Positions 29,279 through 37,749 of a stretch of DNA of 64,000 nt are shown here, in pieces; within the stretch, counting starts at the first letter, position 1, and the number at the start of each line of letters is the position of its first letter. The notes under the pieces are model-generated. The model had not been told where the DNA came from and searched no databases. It was given only the letters and a program-made list of their open reading frames with translations. The translations under genes were made by a program, and so were the position numbers. Source of the DNA: a virus; IMG/VR virus record IMGVR_UViG_3300037247_001116, positions 1 through 64,000 of that record; one strand, given 5' to 3'.

Positions 29279-30511
29279 ATGAGAATTTATGAAACCACAA
29301 TCAGAAACAGTCCTATTTTATCTTGGTGTATGCATCCAGAAGAGGGCGCATTAGATCAGGCGAGAAATTTAGCATCTTTGCCTTTTATTTATCGTCATGT
29401 AGCTCTTATGCCAGACACACATCAAGGTTATGGAATGCCAATAGGAGGGGTTGTCGCGACACAGGGCGTTATTATCCCAAATGCCGTCGGCGTGGATATT
29501 GGCTGTGGCATGTGCGCTGTTAAATCGAGTTTAACCGATGTTACCACAGAACAATTGAAAAAGATTTTAGGCGGTTCTGAAGAAAACCAAGGTGGGATTA
29601 GAGGAAATATCCCTGTGGGTCGTAACCGTCACAAAAAAGATCAAGACGAATTATTAATGCCTGATAATAATAATATGGTAGATTGGTGTGAGACACACTA
29701 TTGGGATGAAAAATATAATTCTGTTGTACAAAAAGAATACAATTCTGCATTAAAACAACTCGGCACTCTTGGAGGCGGAAATCATTTTATCGAAATCCAA
29801 AAAGGAGATGATGGGTTTGTTTGGATTATGATTCATTCAGGAAGTAGAAATTTAGGTTATACAGTTGCGAAACATTATAATAAGGTAGCACAAGATTTAT
29901 GTAAACTGTGGTATTCGGATATTCCTGAATATAAAGGAGAAGATGGATTAGCCTTTTTACCTATCGGAACTGAAGAAGCCAGTAATTATATTAGAGAGAT
30001 GAATTATTGTATAGAGTTCGCTCATGCTAATAGACTTCATATGTTAGACAATGTGATACGTGCGTTTTTCAATGCTGGAATAGATTGTATTTTTGATAAA
30101 GAAATTAACATAGCCCATAACTATGCACAATTAGAAAATCATTTTGGTAAGAATGTTTGGATTCATAGAAAAGGAGCCACATCAGCCAAAGAAGGGGAAT
30201 TAGGTATTATCCCAGGATCTCAAGGAACATCATCTTATATTGTGAAAGGAAAAGGAAATAGAGATTCTTTTAATTCCTGTTCTCATGGTGCAGGAAGAAA
30301 AATGAGCCGTAAGAAAGCGCGTAATGAATTAAGTTTAGAAGATGAACAAAAAATGTTAAACGATCAAGGAATTCTTCATGCTTTAAGGGGCAAAGGCGGA
30401 TTAGATGAAGCGCCAGGAGCTTATAAGGACGTTAAAATTGTAATGGAAGAACAAAAAGATCTTGTTGAAATAGTGGTCAAATTAACCCCATTAGCTGTTG
30501 TGAAAGGATAA
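29279..30511 (+). CDS. rtcB: RtcB RNA-splicing ligase
   Basis: 410 aa, full family length. RtcB joins RNA 2',3'-cyclic phosphate (or 3'-phosphate) ends to 5'-OH using GTP and Mn. Seen: MPDTHQGYGMPIGGV, VDIGCGM with metal ligands Asp73 and Cys76, GTLGGGNHFIE, IHSGSRNLG, IPGSQGTSSYIVKG and SHGAGRKMSR with the guanylylated His. This repairs the ends left by tRNA-cutting toxins. The RNA ligase at 31.2 kb lies three genes downstream. Confidence 0.95.
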   Translation: MRIYETTIRNSPILSWCMHPEEGALDQARNLASLPFIYRHVALMPDTHQGYGMPIGGVVATQGVIIPNAVGVDIGCGMCAVKSSLTDVTTEQLKKILGGSEENQGGIRGNIPVGRNRHKKDQDELLMPDNNNMVDWCETHYWDEKYNSVVQKEYNSALKQLGTLGGGNHFIEIQKGDDGFVWIMIHSGSRNLGYTVAKHYNKVAQDLCKLWYSDIPEYKGEDGLAFLPIGTEEASNYIREMNYCIEFAHANRLHMLDNVIRAFFNAGIDCIFDKEINIAHNYAQLENHFGKNVWIHRKGATSAKEGELGIIPGSQGTSSYIVKGKGNRDSFNSCSHGAGRKMSRKKARNELSLEDEQKMLNDQGILHALRGKGGLDEAPGAYKDVKIVMEEQKDLVEIVVKLTPLAVVKG

Positions 30512-30513
30512 TC

Positions 30514-30690
30514 ATGGAAGAAATGAAATTAACAAAGAAGGCTTATTTAAGACATGAAGTAAAGAGAGCAAATGATATTGCTCGTTATGAGGAATTAAAT
30601 GCTTATTATACTTCTTATGATTATGATGGTAGAAAAGCCAAAGAGAGGCTTGAAGAACTCAAAAACAGAATCGGAATGAAAGCCGTTTAA
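30514..30690 (+). CDS. small charged helical protein, 58 aa
   Basis: AAGGATA precedes the ATG. TKKAYLRHEVKRANDIARYEELNAYY is an amphipathic helix. Unknown; co-transcribed with rtcB. Confidence 0.5.
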   Translation: MEEMKLTKKAYLRHEVKRANDIARYEELNAYYTSYDYDGRKAKERLEELKNRIGMKAV

Positions 30691-30706
30691 AAAGGAGAAT
30701 AAAATT

Positions 30707-30898
30707 ATGAGATACGGCAATAAGGTAAAAGTCATAGAAGGATTTTATAAGGGTTTAACAGGTTTGATTACATCTGAAGAAACCAGGCATCATAAACCCA
30801 CTCAATATTATTATGTAGAAATGAGCTGGGTAGAAGGTAATAATGCGTCATCGCCTTGCTCTTGGATTCGTGAAGAGTATTTAAAAAAGGTTATTTAA
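30707..30898 (+). CDS. small KOW-motif protein, 63 aa
   Basis: NKVKVIEGFYKGLTGLIT is a KOW motif (as in NusG and ribosomal proteins), which binds RNA or RNA polymerase-linked partners. AAAGGAG upstream. A single KOW domain beside RNA-repair genes suggests RNA binding. Confidence 0.6.
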   Translation: MRYGNKVKVIEGFYKGLTGLITSEETRHHKPTQYYYVEMSWVEGNNASSPCSWIREEYLKKVI

Positions 30899-30899
30899 A

Positions 30900-31166
30900 A
30901 TGATCCGTGCAACACTTACTTACAAGAATGGCAATAAGGTGACTGTGATAATACCAAAGATGGTTCAATTTATTGATGTATCGCCAAATGATCTTATATC
31001 ATCTGGCGTAGAAGAGTTTGTTGATTTAACACCTGATAGTATTATTAGGAAAGGCGGATTTACTGAAGTTGAAGAATTAAAACCTCTTATAATAAGATTT
31101 GAATTATGTGGCAATATGCCTGGGTTTGGTACTAATGACAAAAATTTATATTATGAAGAAATTTGA
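30900..31166 (+). CDS. hypothetical protein, 88 aa
   Basis: Beta-rich (IRATLTYKNGNKVTVIIP), a form common in small phage proteins. Unknown. Confidence 0.5.
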   Translation: MIRATLTYKNGNKVTVIIPKMVQFIDVSPNDLISSGVEEFVDLTPDSIIRKGGFTEVEELKPLIIRFELCGNMPGFGTNDKNLYYEEI

Positions 31167-31180
31167 CAAAAGGAATAATT

Positions 31181-31813
31181 ATGTTACCATTTGAAAAATT
31201 TAATAAAATACCGCGTTTGAGCAGAGAAATGGTTATCACTGAAAAAATCGATGGCACTAATGCTCAGATTTATATAGTTCCTTTTAGTGAGTTAAGGGAT
31301 GAGGCAAGCAGTGGTGAAGGTTGGGAAGAACTCAAAAAACATATTTTATATGAAAGACGTGTTGACGACGAATCATGCTTTATGTTTGCTGGTTCAAGAA
31401 AAAGATGGTTAGATACCTCTTCTAAGGGCGATAATTATGGTTTTGCTAAATGGGTAGAAGCGAATGCAGAAGAACTTTTTAAATTGGGTGAGGGTAGGCA
31501 CTATGGTGAATATTACGGAAAAGGAATACAAAGAGGGTACGGATTAGATGAAAAAAGATTTGCTTTGTTTAATGTTAAGAAATGGGAAGATCCCGAAGTA
31601 AGACCAAAATGTTGTGAAGTCGTTCCTATTTTATATAGAGGAATGTTTGATACAAATATGATAAACATACAATTAAAATTGTTAAAAATTTCTGGCAGTA
31701 AAATAGCACCTAATTTTATGAATCCTGAAGGAATTGTCATTTATCACAAGGCATCAGGTAAATTATTTAAGAAAACAATAAAGAACGACGAATCACCTAA
31801 AGGAAAGGAATAA
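31181..31813 (+). CDS. RNA ligase (Rnl2 / adenylyltransferase family)
   Basis: 210 aa from the ATG at 31181 (AAGGA 6 nt upstream; an earlier in-frame start at 31163 lacks a site). Motif I TEKIDGTN with Lys22, motif III-like GEYYGKGIQ, motif IV PEGIVIY and a downstream FKKTIK motif V. Seals 3'-OH/5'-phosphate RNA nicks. With RtcB this covers both chemistries of broken RNA ends. The short C-terminus lacks a separate Rnl2 C-terminal domain. Confidence 0.8.
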   Translation: MLPFEKFNKIPRLSREMVITEKIDGTNAQIYIVPFSELRDEASSGEGWEELKKHILYERRVDDESCFMFAGSRKRWLDTSSKGDNYGFAKWVEANAEELFKLGEGRHYGEYYGKGIQRGYGLDEKRFALFNVKKWEDPEVRPKCCEVVPILYRGMFDTNMINIQLKLLKISGSKIAPNFMNPEGIVIYHKASGKLFKKTIKNDESPKGKE

Positions 31814-31815
31814 TA

Positions 31816-32412
31816 ATGCAAGAAAAGAATTATTTAGTTCCAATGGTTATTGAGAAGACACAAAACGGAGAGAGGTCATATGATATTTATTCCAGACTTT
31901 TAAAAGACAGGATTATTTTTCTTGGCACACAGGTTAATGATGATGTTGCAAATCTTATTATTGCTCAATTACTTTTTCTACAGGGCGATGATGCCAATAA
32001 GCCAATCAGTATGTATATTAATTCACCAGGAGGGGTTATTACCGCAGGGATGGCTATTTACGACACCATGCAGTTTATTAAACCGCCTGTCAACACTTAC
32101 TGTCTTGGTCAATGTGCAAGTATGGGCGCGTTACTTTTAACTGCTGGCGCAAAAGGCGGAAGGTTTGCACTTCCTTATTCTCGCATTATGATTCACCAGC
32201 CATCAGGCGGTACAGGAGGGCAAGAAACAGACATTCAGATTCAGGCGAAGGAAATAGCTAGAATGAAAAAAGAATTAACTCAAATAATTGCAAATCGTAG
32301 CGGTCAAAAATTTGCCAAGGTAGCAAAGGATTGTGAAAGAGATTATTTTATGTCAGCACAGGAAGCAAAAGATTATGGGCTAATCGATGAAGTGCTTGGA
32401 AAAAAATTGTAA
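31816..32412 (+). CDS. clpP: ClpP protease proteolytic subunit, canonical
   Basis: 198 aa, near the length of bacterial ClpP. Catalytic triad Ser102 (GQCASMGA), His127 (IMIHQPSGG) and Asp176 (CERDYFMSA); all three are offset by 5 from E. coli Ser97/His122/Asp171. The handle region and YINSPGG are intact. It could assemble alone or mix with host ClpP and use host ClpX or ClpA. AAAGGAATAAT precedes the ATG. No Clp ATPase in the window. Confidence 0.92.
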   Translation: MQEKNYLVPMVIEKTQNGERSYDIYSRLLKDRIIFLGTQVNDDVANLIIAQLLFLQGDDANKPISMYINSPGGVITAGMAIYDTMQFIKPPVNTYCLGQCASMGALLLTAGAKGGRFALPYSRIMIHQPSGGTGGQETDIQIQAKEIARMKKELTQIIANRSGQKFAKVAKDCERDYFMSAQEAKDYGLIDEVLGKKL

Positions 32413-32496
32413 CCGTTAGGGTATAATTTTACTACAAACGGTCAAAAAGTGACAGTTTCATACCCGATAGGGATATTATTTAATATGTATTGTAAC

Positions 32497-32510
32497 TTAG
32501 TTATAACTAA
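32497..32510. repeat. 14 bp palindrome TTAGTTATAACTAA
   Basis: It lies in the 113 bp gap after clpP, just before an AGGAGG ribosome site. The gap also holds a CCGTT/AACGG stem and an isolated TATAAT (32421) with no matching -35. Possible operator. Confidence 0.45.
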
Positions 32511-32525
32511 ATAGGAGGCAATATA

Positions 32526-32675
32526 ATGACTGAAGAAAAAAACAAAACTGATGAAGAAAAAATCGAAGTCCTCACTTGTCCTATGTGTAAAAAAGTAACA
32601 GATTCAAGTGAATGGAATGGTTATTATCATGCTTGCGATCAGTGTGTTAGTGGGGCAGGAAGGATAGGAACATAA
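32526..32675 (+). CDS. small zinc-ribbon protein, 49 aa
   Basis: AGGAGG precedes the ATG. Acidic lysine-rich start, then CPMCKK and CDQC. Unknown role. Confidence 0.55.
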   Translation: MTEEKNKTDEEKIEVLTCPMCKKVTDSSEWNGYYHACDQCVSGAGRIGT

Positions 32676-32821
32676 TGAAAAATAGAATATTTGCCATTAT
32701 TTTAACTTTATTTCTATTTTCTATAGTTATATGTTCGCAAATTTTTGATGAACCCATTCTTCTTCTAATCCCAGCATGTTTTGGGCAATTTGCTCTAATG
32801 TTTTTTATAATCGAGGAATAA
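32675..32821 (+). CDS. two-span membrane protein, 48 aa
   Basis: ATG overlaps the preceding TAA (TAATG). Two hydrophobic segments (IFAIILTLFLFSIVIC and LLLIPACFGQFALMFFII). Unknown. Confidence 0.5.
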   Translation: MKNRIFAIILTLFLFSIVICSQIFDEPILLLIPACFGQFALMFFIIEE

Positions 32822-32824
32822 ATA

Positions 32825-33427
32825 ATGATAGTTAAAACCTTAAAAGAGCTTTATAGTATTTTTCACAAATTAGAGGAAACCTTTTTTGACAAACCTCTTG
32901 AAGAACCTGTGATTCTTATCCAATCAACCAAGAGAAAGATCCTTGGCACTTGTTCGGTTCATAAAGTGTGGGATAATAAAAATGATGATAAGAAATCGAA
33001 ATACGAAATCACTGTTGTTGCGGAAAGTCTAAACAGACCAACTGAAGAAATTGTCGAAACTCTTTTACATGAAATGATCCATCTTTATTGCTCTCTTAAC
33101 GATATTAAAGACACTTCAAACAATTTTGTGTATCATAACAAAAAATATAAGGAAGAAGCAGAAAAGAGAGGCTTAGAGGTTTCTCATGCAAAAACAATCG
33201 GTCACGCAATTACAACATTAAAACCAGAAACGATTGCTACAATAAAATCGTATGGCATTGATGAATCTGCTTTTGAATATTATCGCAAGCCCTTCTTTGG
33301 TACACCAGGGAAGAAAGTTGTTTATATTAAATATGAATGCCCCGAGTGTGGTATTAAATTGTCTACTTATAAATTGTTAAATCTTATGTGCGGCGATTGT
33401 AAGAAGCAGTTGGAAGTGAGGGAATAA
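32825..33427 (+). CDS. SprT-like zinc metalloprotease
   Basis: 200 aa. LLHEMIHLY is the HExxH zinc site (His82, Glu83, His86) with a third ligand at YHNKKYK (His104); a C-terminal zinc ribbon CPECG...CGDC follows. SprT/Spartan proteins in cells cut proteins crosslinked to DNA; phage copies are common and uncharacterised. It is the fourth kind of peptidase fold in the window. Confidence 0.72.
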   Translation: MIVKTLKELYSIFHKLEETFFDKPLEEPVILIQSTKRKILGTCSVHKVWDNKNDDKKSKYEITVVAESLNRPTEEIVETLLHEMIHLYCSLNDIKDTSNNFVYHNKKYKEEAEKRGLEVSHAKTIGHAITTLKPETIATIKSYGIDESAFEYYRKPFFGTPGKKVVYIKYECPECGIKLSTYKLLNLMCGDCKKQLEVRE

Positions 33428-33606
33428 TGGGTAGAAAAATTTATTTAGGTGGTATTATTATATACACTCTTTTGTCATTTATTGTTCAGGCAGTTACGGG
33501 AATTAGATGGATCGATGCTTTTACCGTATTTATGCTTAGTGGAATCTTTTCTCAAATTTTAGATTGGAAATATGGAAGAGATCAGGAGGAAGACAATGGA
33601 CTTTAA
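33427..33606 (+). CDS. two-span membrane protein, 59 aa
   Basis: IYLGGIIIYTLLSFIVQAV and AFTVFMLSGIFSQIL spans, acidic end. The start overlaps the preceding TAA; the end overlaps the MazG start by 11 nt. Unknown. Confidence 0.5.
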   Translation: MGRKIYLGGIIIYTLLSFIVQAVTGIRWIDAFTVFMLSGIFSQILDWKYGRDQEEDNGL

Positions 33607-33928
33607 TGAATATCAAAAAGAATCAAGAAAATTAAATATTTATCCTAATGGCAGTGTAGGTTTTCTAGCACATACACTTGGAATATGTGATGAGGCTGGA
33701 GAAGTTGCAGGTAAAGTTAAAAAACAAATTAGAGATAAAAAAGAAAACTTTACAACCAAAGAGTTTAGGGGAAACATGAAAGCAGAATTAGGAGATGTTC
33801 TTTGGTATATAGCTAACACTGCAAAGGATCTAGGAATAACTTTAGAAGATATCGCTAATTATAATATAGAGAAATTAAAGGATAGAAAGAACAGAGGTGT
33901 ATTAGGCGGATCAGGAGATGAGAGATGA
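33596..33928 (+). CDS. MazG-like nucleotide pyrophosphohydrolase
   Basis: 110 aa from the ATG behind AGGAGG. The MazG fold is shown by CDEAGEVAGKVKK and AELGDVLWYIANTA (the ExxE...ExxD metal site). MazG hydrolyses NTPs or (p)ppGpp-like alarmones. In phages it is thought to adjust nucleotide pools or the stringent response. Confidence 0.8.
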   Translation: MDFNEYQKESRKLNIYPNGSVGFLAHTLGICDEAGEVAGKVKKQIRDKKENFTTKEFRGNMKAELGDVLWYIANTAKDLGITLEDIANYNIEKLKDRKNRGVLGGSGDER

Positions 33929-34182
33929 ATCAATTATATTTAAGATTAAAATATGGATATGCGGATGAAAAATGTGATTATGAGCTATACCGAACAGAAT
34001 CTGGATATAGATTAGAAAAAAATTATTATTTTTCTAAAAAAGGAACATTAAAAGAATTAAAAGATTTTTTACGAAAAGTTTATAAAATTTGGTATAAACA
34101 ACAACAAAAACGAATTGCCGAAATTATTGGTGAACCGTATAGTTCACCGTTGCCTATGGTTAATGTAGCGAGGTATCTATGA
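33925..34182 (+). CDS. hypothetical protein, 85 aa
   Basis: Tyr/Lys-rich, with a beta start and a long basic helix. Overlaps both neighbours by 4 nt. Unknown. Confidence 0.5.
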   Translation: MNQLYLRLKYGYADEKCDYELYRTESGYRLEKNYYFSKKGTLKELKDFLRKVYKIWYKQQQKRIAEIIGEPYSSPLPMVNVARYL

Positions 34183-34415
34183 CACTAAAAAGAGGACGCA
34201 AAAAAGGATCTAAAAACAAACACTCTGGCGAACCTCACGGTTACGCCTTTTGGAAGGAAACTTTAAAAAAGCAAGAGACTGTTAATGCCTTCTTAGAGAG
34301 AGGATCTAAACAACAAAAAGAGACTATTAAAGAGATTGTAACTTATTTAAAAAGACATGACCCCGATTATTTTGAAAGAATAAATGGAGAAGAAATCTTG
34401 AAGGAGATAGGATAA
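34179..34415 (+). CDS. basic hypothetical protein, 78 aa
   Basis: TLKRGRKKGSKNKHSGEPH is an AT-hook-like basic start, then KETIKEIVTYLKRHDPDYFERI. Perhaps DNA binding. Unknown. Confidence 0.5.
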   Translation: MTLKRGRKKGSKNKHSGEPHGYAFWKETLKKQETVNAFLERGSKQQKETIKEIVTYLKRHDPDYFERINGEEILKEIG

Positions 34416-34711
34416 TGAGAGAACGAGTTCAATCGTTATATGCTATAAAATGCAAAGAATATTATAAAATTGGAATTACTTCTAATATAAAGGATCGTAT
34501 ATACACATTACAATCGAGCAATCCATATAAATTAAAAATAATCTTTTTGAAAAAATTTAGAACCAGAAAAACAGTAAGATTAAATGAAGTTAAACTACAT
34601 CATCATTTTCATGATAAAAGAGGAATGGGTGAATGGTTTAAATTAAATTCTGACGATGTTAAATATATAAAAAATTTTAAATTTATTAAACCCCTTAAAG
34701 ACAATGCATAA
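34415..34711 (+). CDS. T5orf172/GIY-YIG-type nuclease
   Basis: 98 aa. LYAIKCKEYYKIGITSNIKDRI gives the compact GIY-YIG core of the T5orf172/MUG113 group, with the later LHHHFHDKRGMGEWFKL carrying the conserved His and Glu. Likely mobile nuclease or DNA-processing enzyme. Confidence 0.65.
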   Translation: MRERVQSLYAIKCKEYYKIGITSNIKDRIYTLQSSNPYKLKIIFLKKFRTRKTVRLNEVKLHHHFHDKRGMGEWFKLNSDDVKYIKNFKFIKPLKDNA

Positions 34712-35240
34712 AAACTATTTTATATCTGACCCTCATTTTGGTCATCATAACATTCTTACTTTTGAAGATAACGAGGGCAAGCTTTGTCGCCCATTTTCGT
34801 CTATAGAAGAACATGATAATTTGATTATTGATAATATTAATAAAGTTGTTAGGGATATGGATAAACTTTATATATTGGGCGATGTTGTTATGAATAGACG
34901 TATGATGCCTATCTTAGATAGAATTATAACAAAGAAAAGAATTTTGGTAAGAGGAAATCATGATATTTTTAAATTAAAGGATTATTTGCCTTATTTTAAA
35001 GATATCCGCGCTTATAAGGTAATGCCTAAACATAATATTATTTTTTCTCACATACCGATACATCCAGTTCAATTCGAAGGAAGATGGGAAATGAACATTC
35101 ACGGTCACATGCATAGCAATTTTATTCATCATCATATGTGGTGTGGCTCTCCAGATTTAAGGTATTTTAATATATGCCCTGAACAAGTCGGATATGCCCC
35201 GCTTGAATTAGAAGAGATTTTAGAAAGGAAACCAAAATGA
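34704..35240 (+). CDS. metallophosphoesterase 1
   Basis: 178 aa. ISDPHFGH, LGDVV, RGNHD, SHIPIH and HGHMH form the five calcineurin-type metal motifs. Substrate unknown; phage relatives act on phosphodiesters or dephosphorylate RNA ends. The next gene but one is a second, different member. Confidence 0.82.
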   Translation: MHKNYFISDPHFGHHNILTFEDNEGKLCRPFSSIEEHDNLIIDNINKVVRDMDKLYILGDVVMNRRMMPILDRIITKKRILVRGNHDIFKLKDYLPYFKDIRAYKVMPKHNIIFSHIPIHPVQFEGRWEMNIHGHMHSNFIHHHMWCGSPDLRYFNICPEQVGYAPLELEEILERKPK

Positions 35241-35827
35241 AAATTGATATTCAACCAGGCGATTTCGCAATAGTAGATAGCAAAAAGAGAGCGCCCAAGT
35301 TAGTTAAATATTTGATGCGAAGCCCTACTTTATGGATTGATTTATTTAGAATGGCTACTGGAAAATTGGAAGAACCTCTTCATTATCATGCTCTCTTATT
35401 TATTGATAAAGATACAATAATTGAACAACAAGGCAAAGTACAATCTGTTTCTTCTGAAAAATTATTAAATACGGACAATAGGTTATTTATTTTTAGATTA
35501 AAATCCTCTGTTGATTTGAAAGAAGATTACCTAGTTTGGGAGGCAGAAGATAATATAGGACAATGGTACGGAGTCATGAGTTGTATTGCTAAAACACTCA
35601 CATGGTTGACAGGGATTAAGTTTTTTGCAAGATATATTCATATTCCAAAAACTGAAATATGTATCAATAGAGTTTGCAAATGGTACTATGATGTGACAAG
35701 AGAATTATTTGGTAAAAAAACTTATTTAGAGTCTACTACATGGTCTGTTTATAAATATGTCATAGCACATCCTGAGAAATTTGAGATTGTATATGACGAC
35801 AATCCGCGTGAGGATAAGTTAGTATGA
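35237..35827 (+). CDS. possible permuted NlpC/P60 (YiiX-like) hydrolase
   Basis: 196 aa. QPGDFAIVDSK, then LHYHALLFID with a candidate catalytic His, IIEQQGKV, and much later ICINRVCKWYYD with a candidate Cys: the His-before-Cys order of circularly permuted papain-like enzymes. These cleave acyl or amide bonds. It is translationally linked (4 nt overlaps) to metallophosphoesterases on both sides. Family call is tentative. Confidence 0.45.
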   Translation: MKIDIQPGDFAIVDSKKRAPKLVKYLMRSPTLWIDLFRMATGKLEEPLHYHALLFIDKDTIIEQQGKVQSVSSEKLLNTDNRLFIFRLKSSVDLKEDYLVWEAEDNIGQWYGVMSCIAKTLTWLTGIKFFARYIHIPKTEICINRVCKWYYDVTRELFGKKTYLESTTWSVYKYVIAHPEKFEIVYDDNPREDKLV

Positions 35828-36450
35828 AATTAGTTATCATCTCAGACACTCATAGACAGGAAAATAAGGTCATTTTACCAGAAGGGGATATACTCATTCA
35901 TGCTGGTGACTTCGACATTTATGATCAAAATAATTTAGATACTGTTATTGATTGGTTTAAAAAATTGGACTATAATCATATTATTTTTACAGGTGGTAAT
36001 CATGATAAATATTTACAACACTTTTCTTCTGACGAAATAAATAAACAGTTACCTTCTAACATTCACTATTTAATGAACGATAGTGTTGTAGTGAACAATA
36101 TAAAATTTTGGGGAAGCCCTTATTCTCCCGCTTTCGGTCAAGGTTGGGCGTATAACGCTTTTATTGATGAACTTAGAGAAAAATGGGCGACTATCCCTTC
36201 TGATACAGATATTGTTATAAGCCACTGTAATTGTTTTGGTATTAATGATGTGGTTAGAGGTATTAGCCAGGGCTGTCCTGCCCTTCGGGATAGAATAAAA
36301 GAAATTAAACCTAAATTACATGTTTCAGGACACATACATCCTGGTTATGGAGTTTATCAAGATAAAAACACTATATATGTTAATGCTAGTATTTTAGATG
36401 ATTTTTACCAAATTGCGAATAAACCCATTATAATAAATTATGAAAACTAA
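35824..36450 (+). CDS. metallophosphoesterase 2
   Basis: 208 aa. ISDTHRQ, IHAGDF, GGNHDKY, SHCNCF and SGHIHPGYG are the metal-binding motifs. This version is closer to the cellular YfcE/MPPED-type single-domain enzymes than the one upstream. Substrate unknown. Confidence 0.82.
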   Translation: MKLVIISDTHRQENKVILPEGDILIHAGDFDIYDQNNLDTVIDWFKKLDYNHIIFTGGNHDKYLQHFSSDEINKQLPSNIHYLMNDSVVVNNIKFWGSPYSPAFGQGWAYNAFIDELREKWATIPSDTDIVISHCNCFGINDVVRGISQGCPALRDRIKEIKPKLHVSGHIHPGYGVYQDKNTIYVNASILDDFYQIANKPIIINYEN

Positions 36451-37063
36451 AATTTGTACAAAATGCAGGTGTGAAAAATTATTATCTGAATTTTCTAAAG
36501 ACAAAAATAGAAAAGATAACAGACATCCTTATTGTAAATTATGTCAATCTCAGTATCATAAGAATCGTAAAGATGACAGAAAATTTTATAATGATAAGAA
36601 TAGGATAAAACTTGCATTTCAGCAAAGAAATTATATTAAAAGAAATCCTTGGATGACAAGTTATACTTCTGCAAAACAACGATGTACAAATCCAAAAAAT
36701 GAAAAATACCATAGATATGGCGGAAGAGATATAAAATTTCTTTTAACAATTGATGAAATTAAACATTTGTGGTTTAGAGATAAAGCATATAATTTGAAGA
36801 AAGCATCGATTGATAGAGAAGACAACGATGGCGATTATATATTGCAAAACTGTCATTTTATTGAACATTCTATAAATAGCCAAAAAGATCAAGATATGCG
36901 TGTTATTAAACAATTTAATCTACAAGGAAAATTTATAAGAGAATGGGAAAGTATTAGCGAAGCTGGTAGACAATTATTTACATCACCAGCTAATATTGTA
37001 GGTGTTTTAAAAGGATATCAAAAGACAGCAAAAGGATTTAAATGGGAATACAAAAATGAATAA
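36440..37063 (+). CDS. HNH-type homing endonuclease with zinc ribbon and NUMOD1
   Basis: 207 aa. N-terminal CTKCRCEK...CKLC, then SAKQRCTNP, YHRYGGRDIKF, LWFRDKA and SIDREDNDGDYILQNCHFIE, the phage HNH pattern built on an IDR.D..G.Y..NC core, then a NUMOD1-like C-terminus (SISEAGRQL, FKWEY). Paralogue of the gene at 38.2-38.8 kb. Begins inside the end of the previous gene. Confidence 0.7.
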   Translation: MKTKICTKCRCEKLLSEFSKDKNRKDNRHPYCKLCQSQYHKNRKDDRKFYNDKNRIKLAFQQRNYIKRNPWMTSYTSAKQRCTNPKNEKYHRYGGRDIKFLLTIDEIKHLWFRDKAYNLKKASIDREDNDGDYILQNCHFIEHSINSQKDQDMRVIKQFNLQGKFIREWESISEAGRQLFTSPANIVGVLKGYQKTAKGFKWEYKNE

Positions 37064-37265
37064 ATTAAAAATTAACAGAACCCACTTTGTTGAACTCACT
37101 AATATTGAAAAAATTGTTATTAAGAAAAATGAAGATGTTTGGGTTTATAGAAAAAGAGGTTATCCCCGCATTTATAAATGCTTAGAAGGCATTTACATGT
37201 TGAGAAAGAGGATTGTAAATTTGGGATATACCATTCATGATTTTAATGTTGAAAGAGAGGCATAA
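37056..37265 (+). CDS. hypothetical protein, 69 aa
   Basis: Basic, beta-rich; unknown. It overlaps the HNH gene end by 8 nt. Confidence 0.45.
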   Translation: MNKLKINRTHFVELTNIEKIVIKKNEDVWVYRKRGYPRIYKCLEGIYMLRKRIVNLGYTIHDFNVEREA

Positions 37266-37708
37266 TGGACACAATAAAAATGTTGATGACAATTTCATTT
37301 CTTAAAAAGAAGATAAAAAAGTTACGAAGAAATTATATTCCTAATCAGGAAATGTTAGATTTCAGGAATCGTCTTGTTGAAACAATTCCTAAAATTAAAA
37401 ATTTGAAACAATTTAGATTACGGTCAGGAGTGTGTAATTTTTCTTTATGTGACATCGCTGATATGGCACAATTAGTAGCTGACAAGGGAAATTTTTATGT
37501 TTTGTTATTAGGAGACTATTGTAATTTAGATCTTGGTCGTGGGGCAATGAACGACGAAATTGATATAGATATTATTTTAGACAATTGCGATATTAAGAGA
37601 ATGCCTGATACTTCATTAAATAAAAATGACGCATATTTGATTGCTGTTGATAATTTAAAACAGACATCCTTTGATAATAAAAATGTTGTTAAATTTGTTA
37701 GAGAATAG
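37265..37708 (+). CDS. hypothetical protein, 147 aa
   Basis: Contains CNFSLCDIADMAQLVADKGNFYVLLLGDYCNLDLGRGAMNDEI as an alpha/beta core; family not recognised. Start overlaps the preceding stop by 1 nt (TAATG). Confidence 0.5.
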   Translation: MDTIKMLMTISFLKKKIKKLRRNYIPNQEMLDFRNRLVETIPKIKNLKQFRLRSGVCNFSLCDIADMAQLVADKGNFYVLLLGDYCNLDLGRGAMNDEIDIDIILDNCDIKRMPDTSLNKNDAYLIAVDNLKQTSFDNKNVVKFVRE

Positions 37709-37749
37709 TTCAAATCCCATTTATATGACTTTAAAGTGGAGGAAGAGAA

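Noticed and set aside
32421-32426. TATAAT as a promoter after clpP.
   Set aside because: No -35 element at 15-19 bp and no TGn; unlike the clear promoter family elsewhere.
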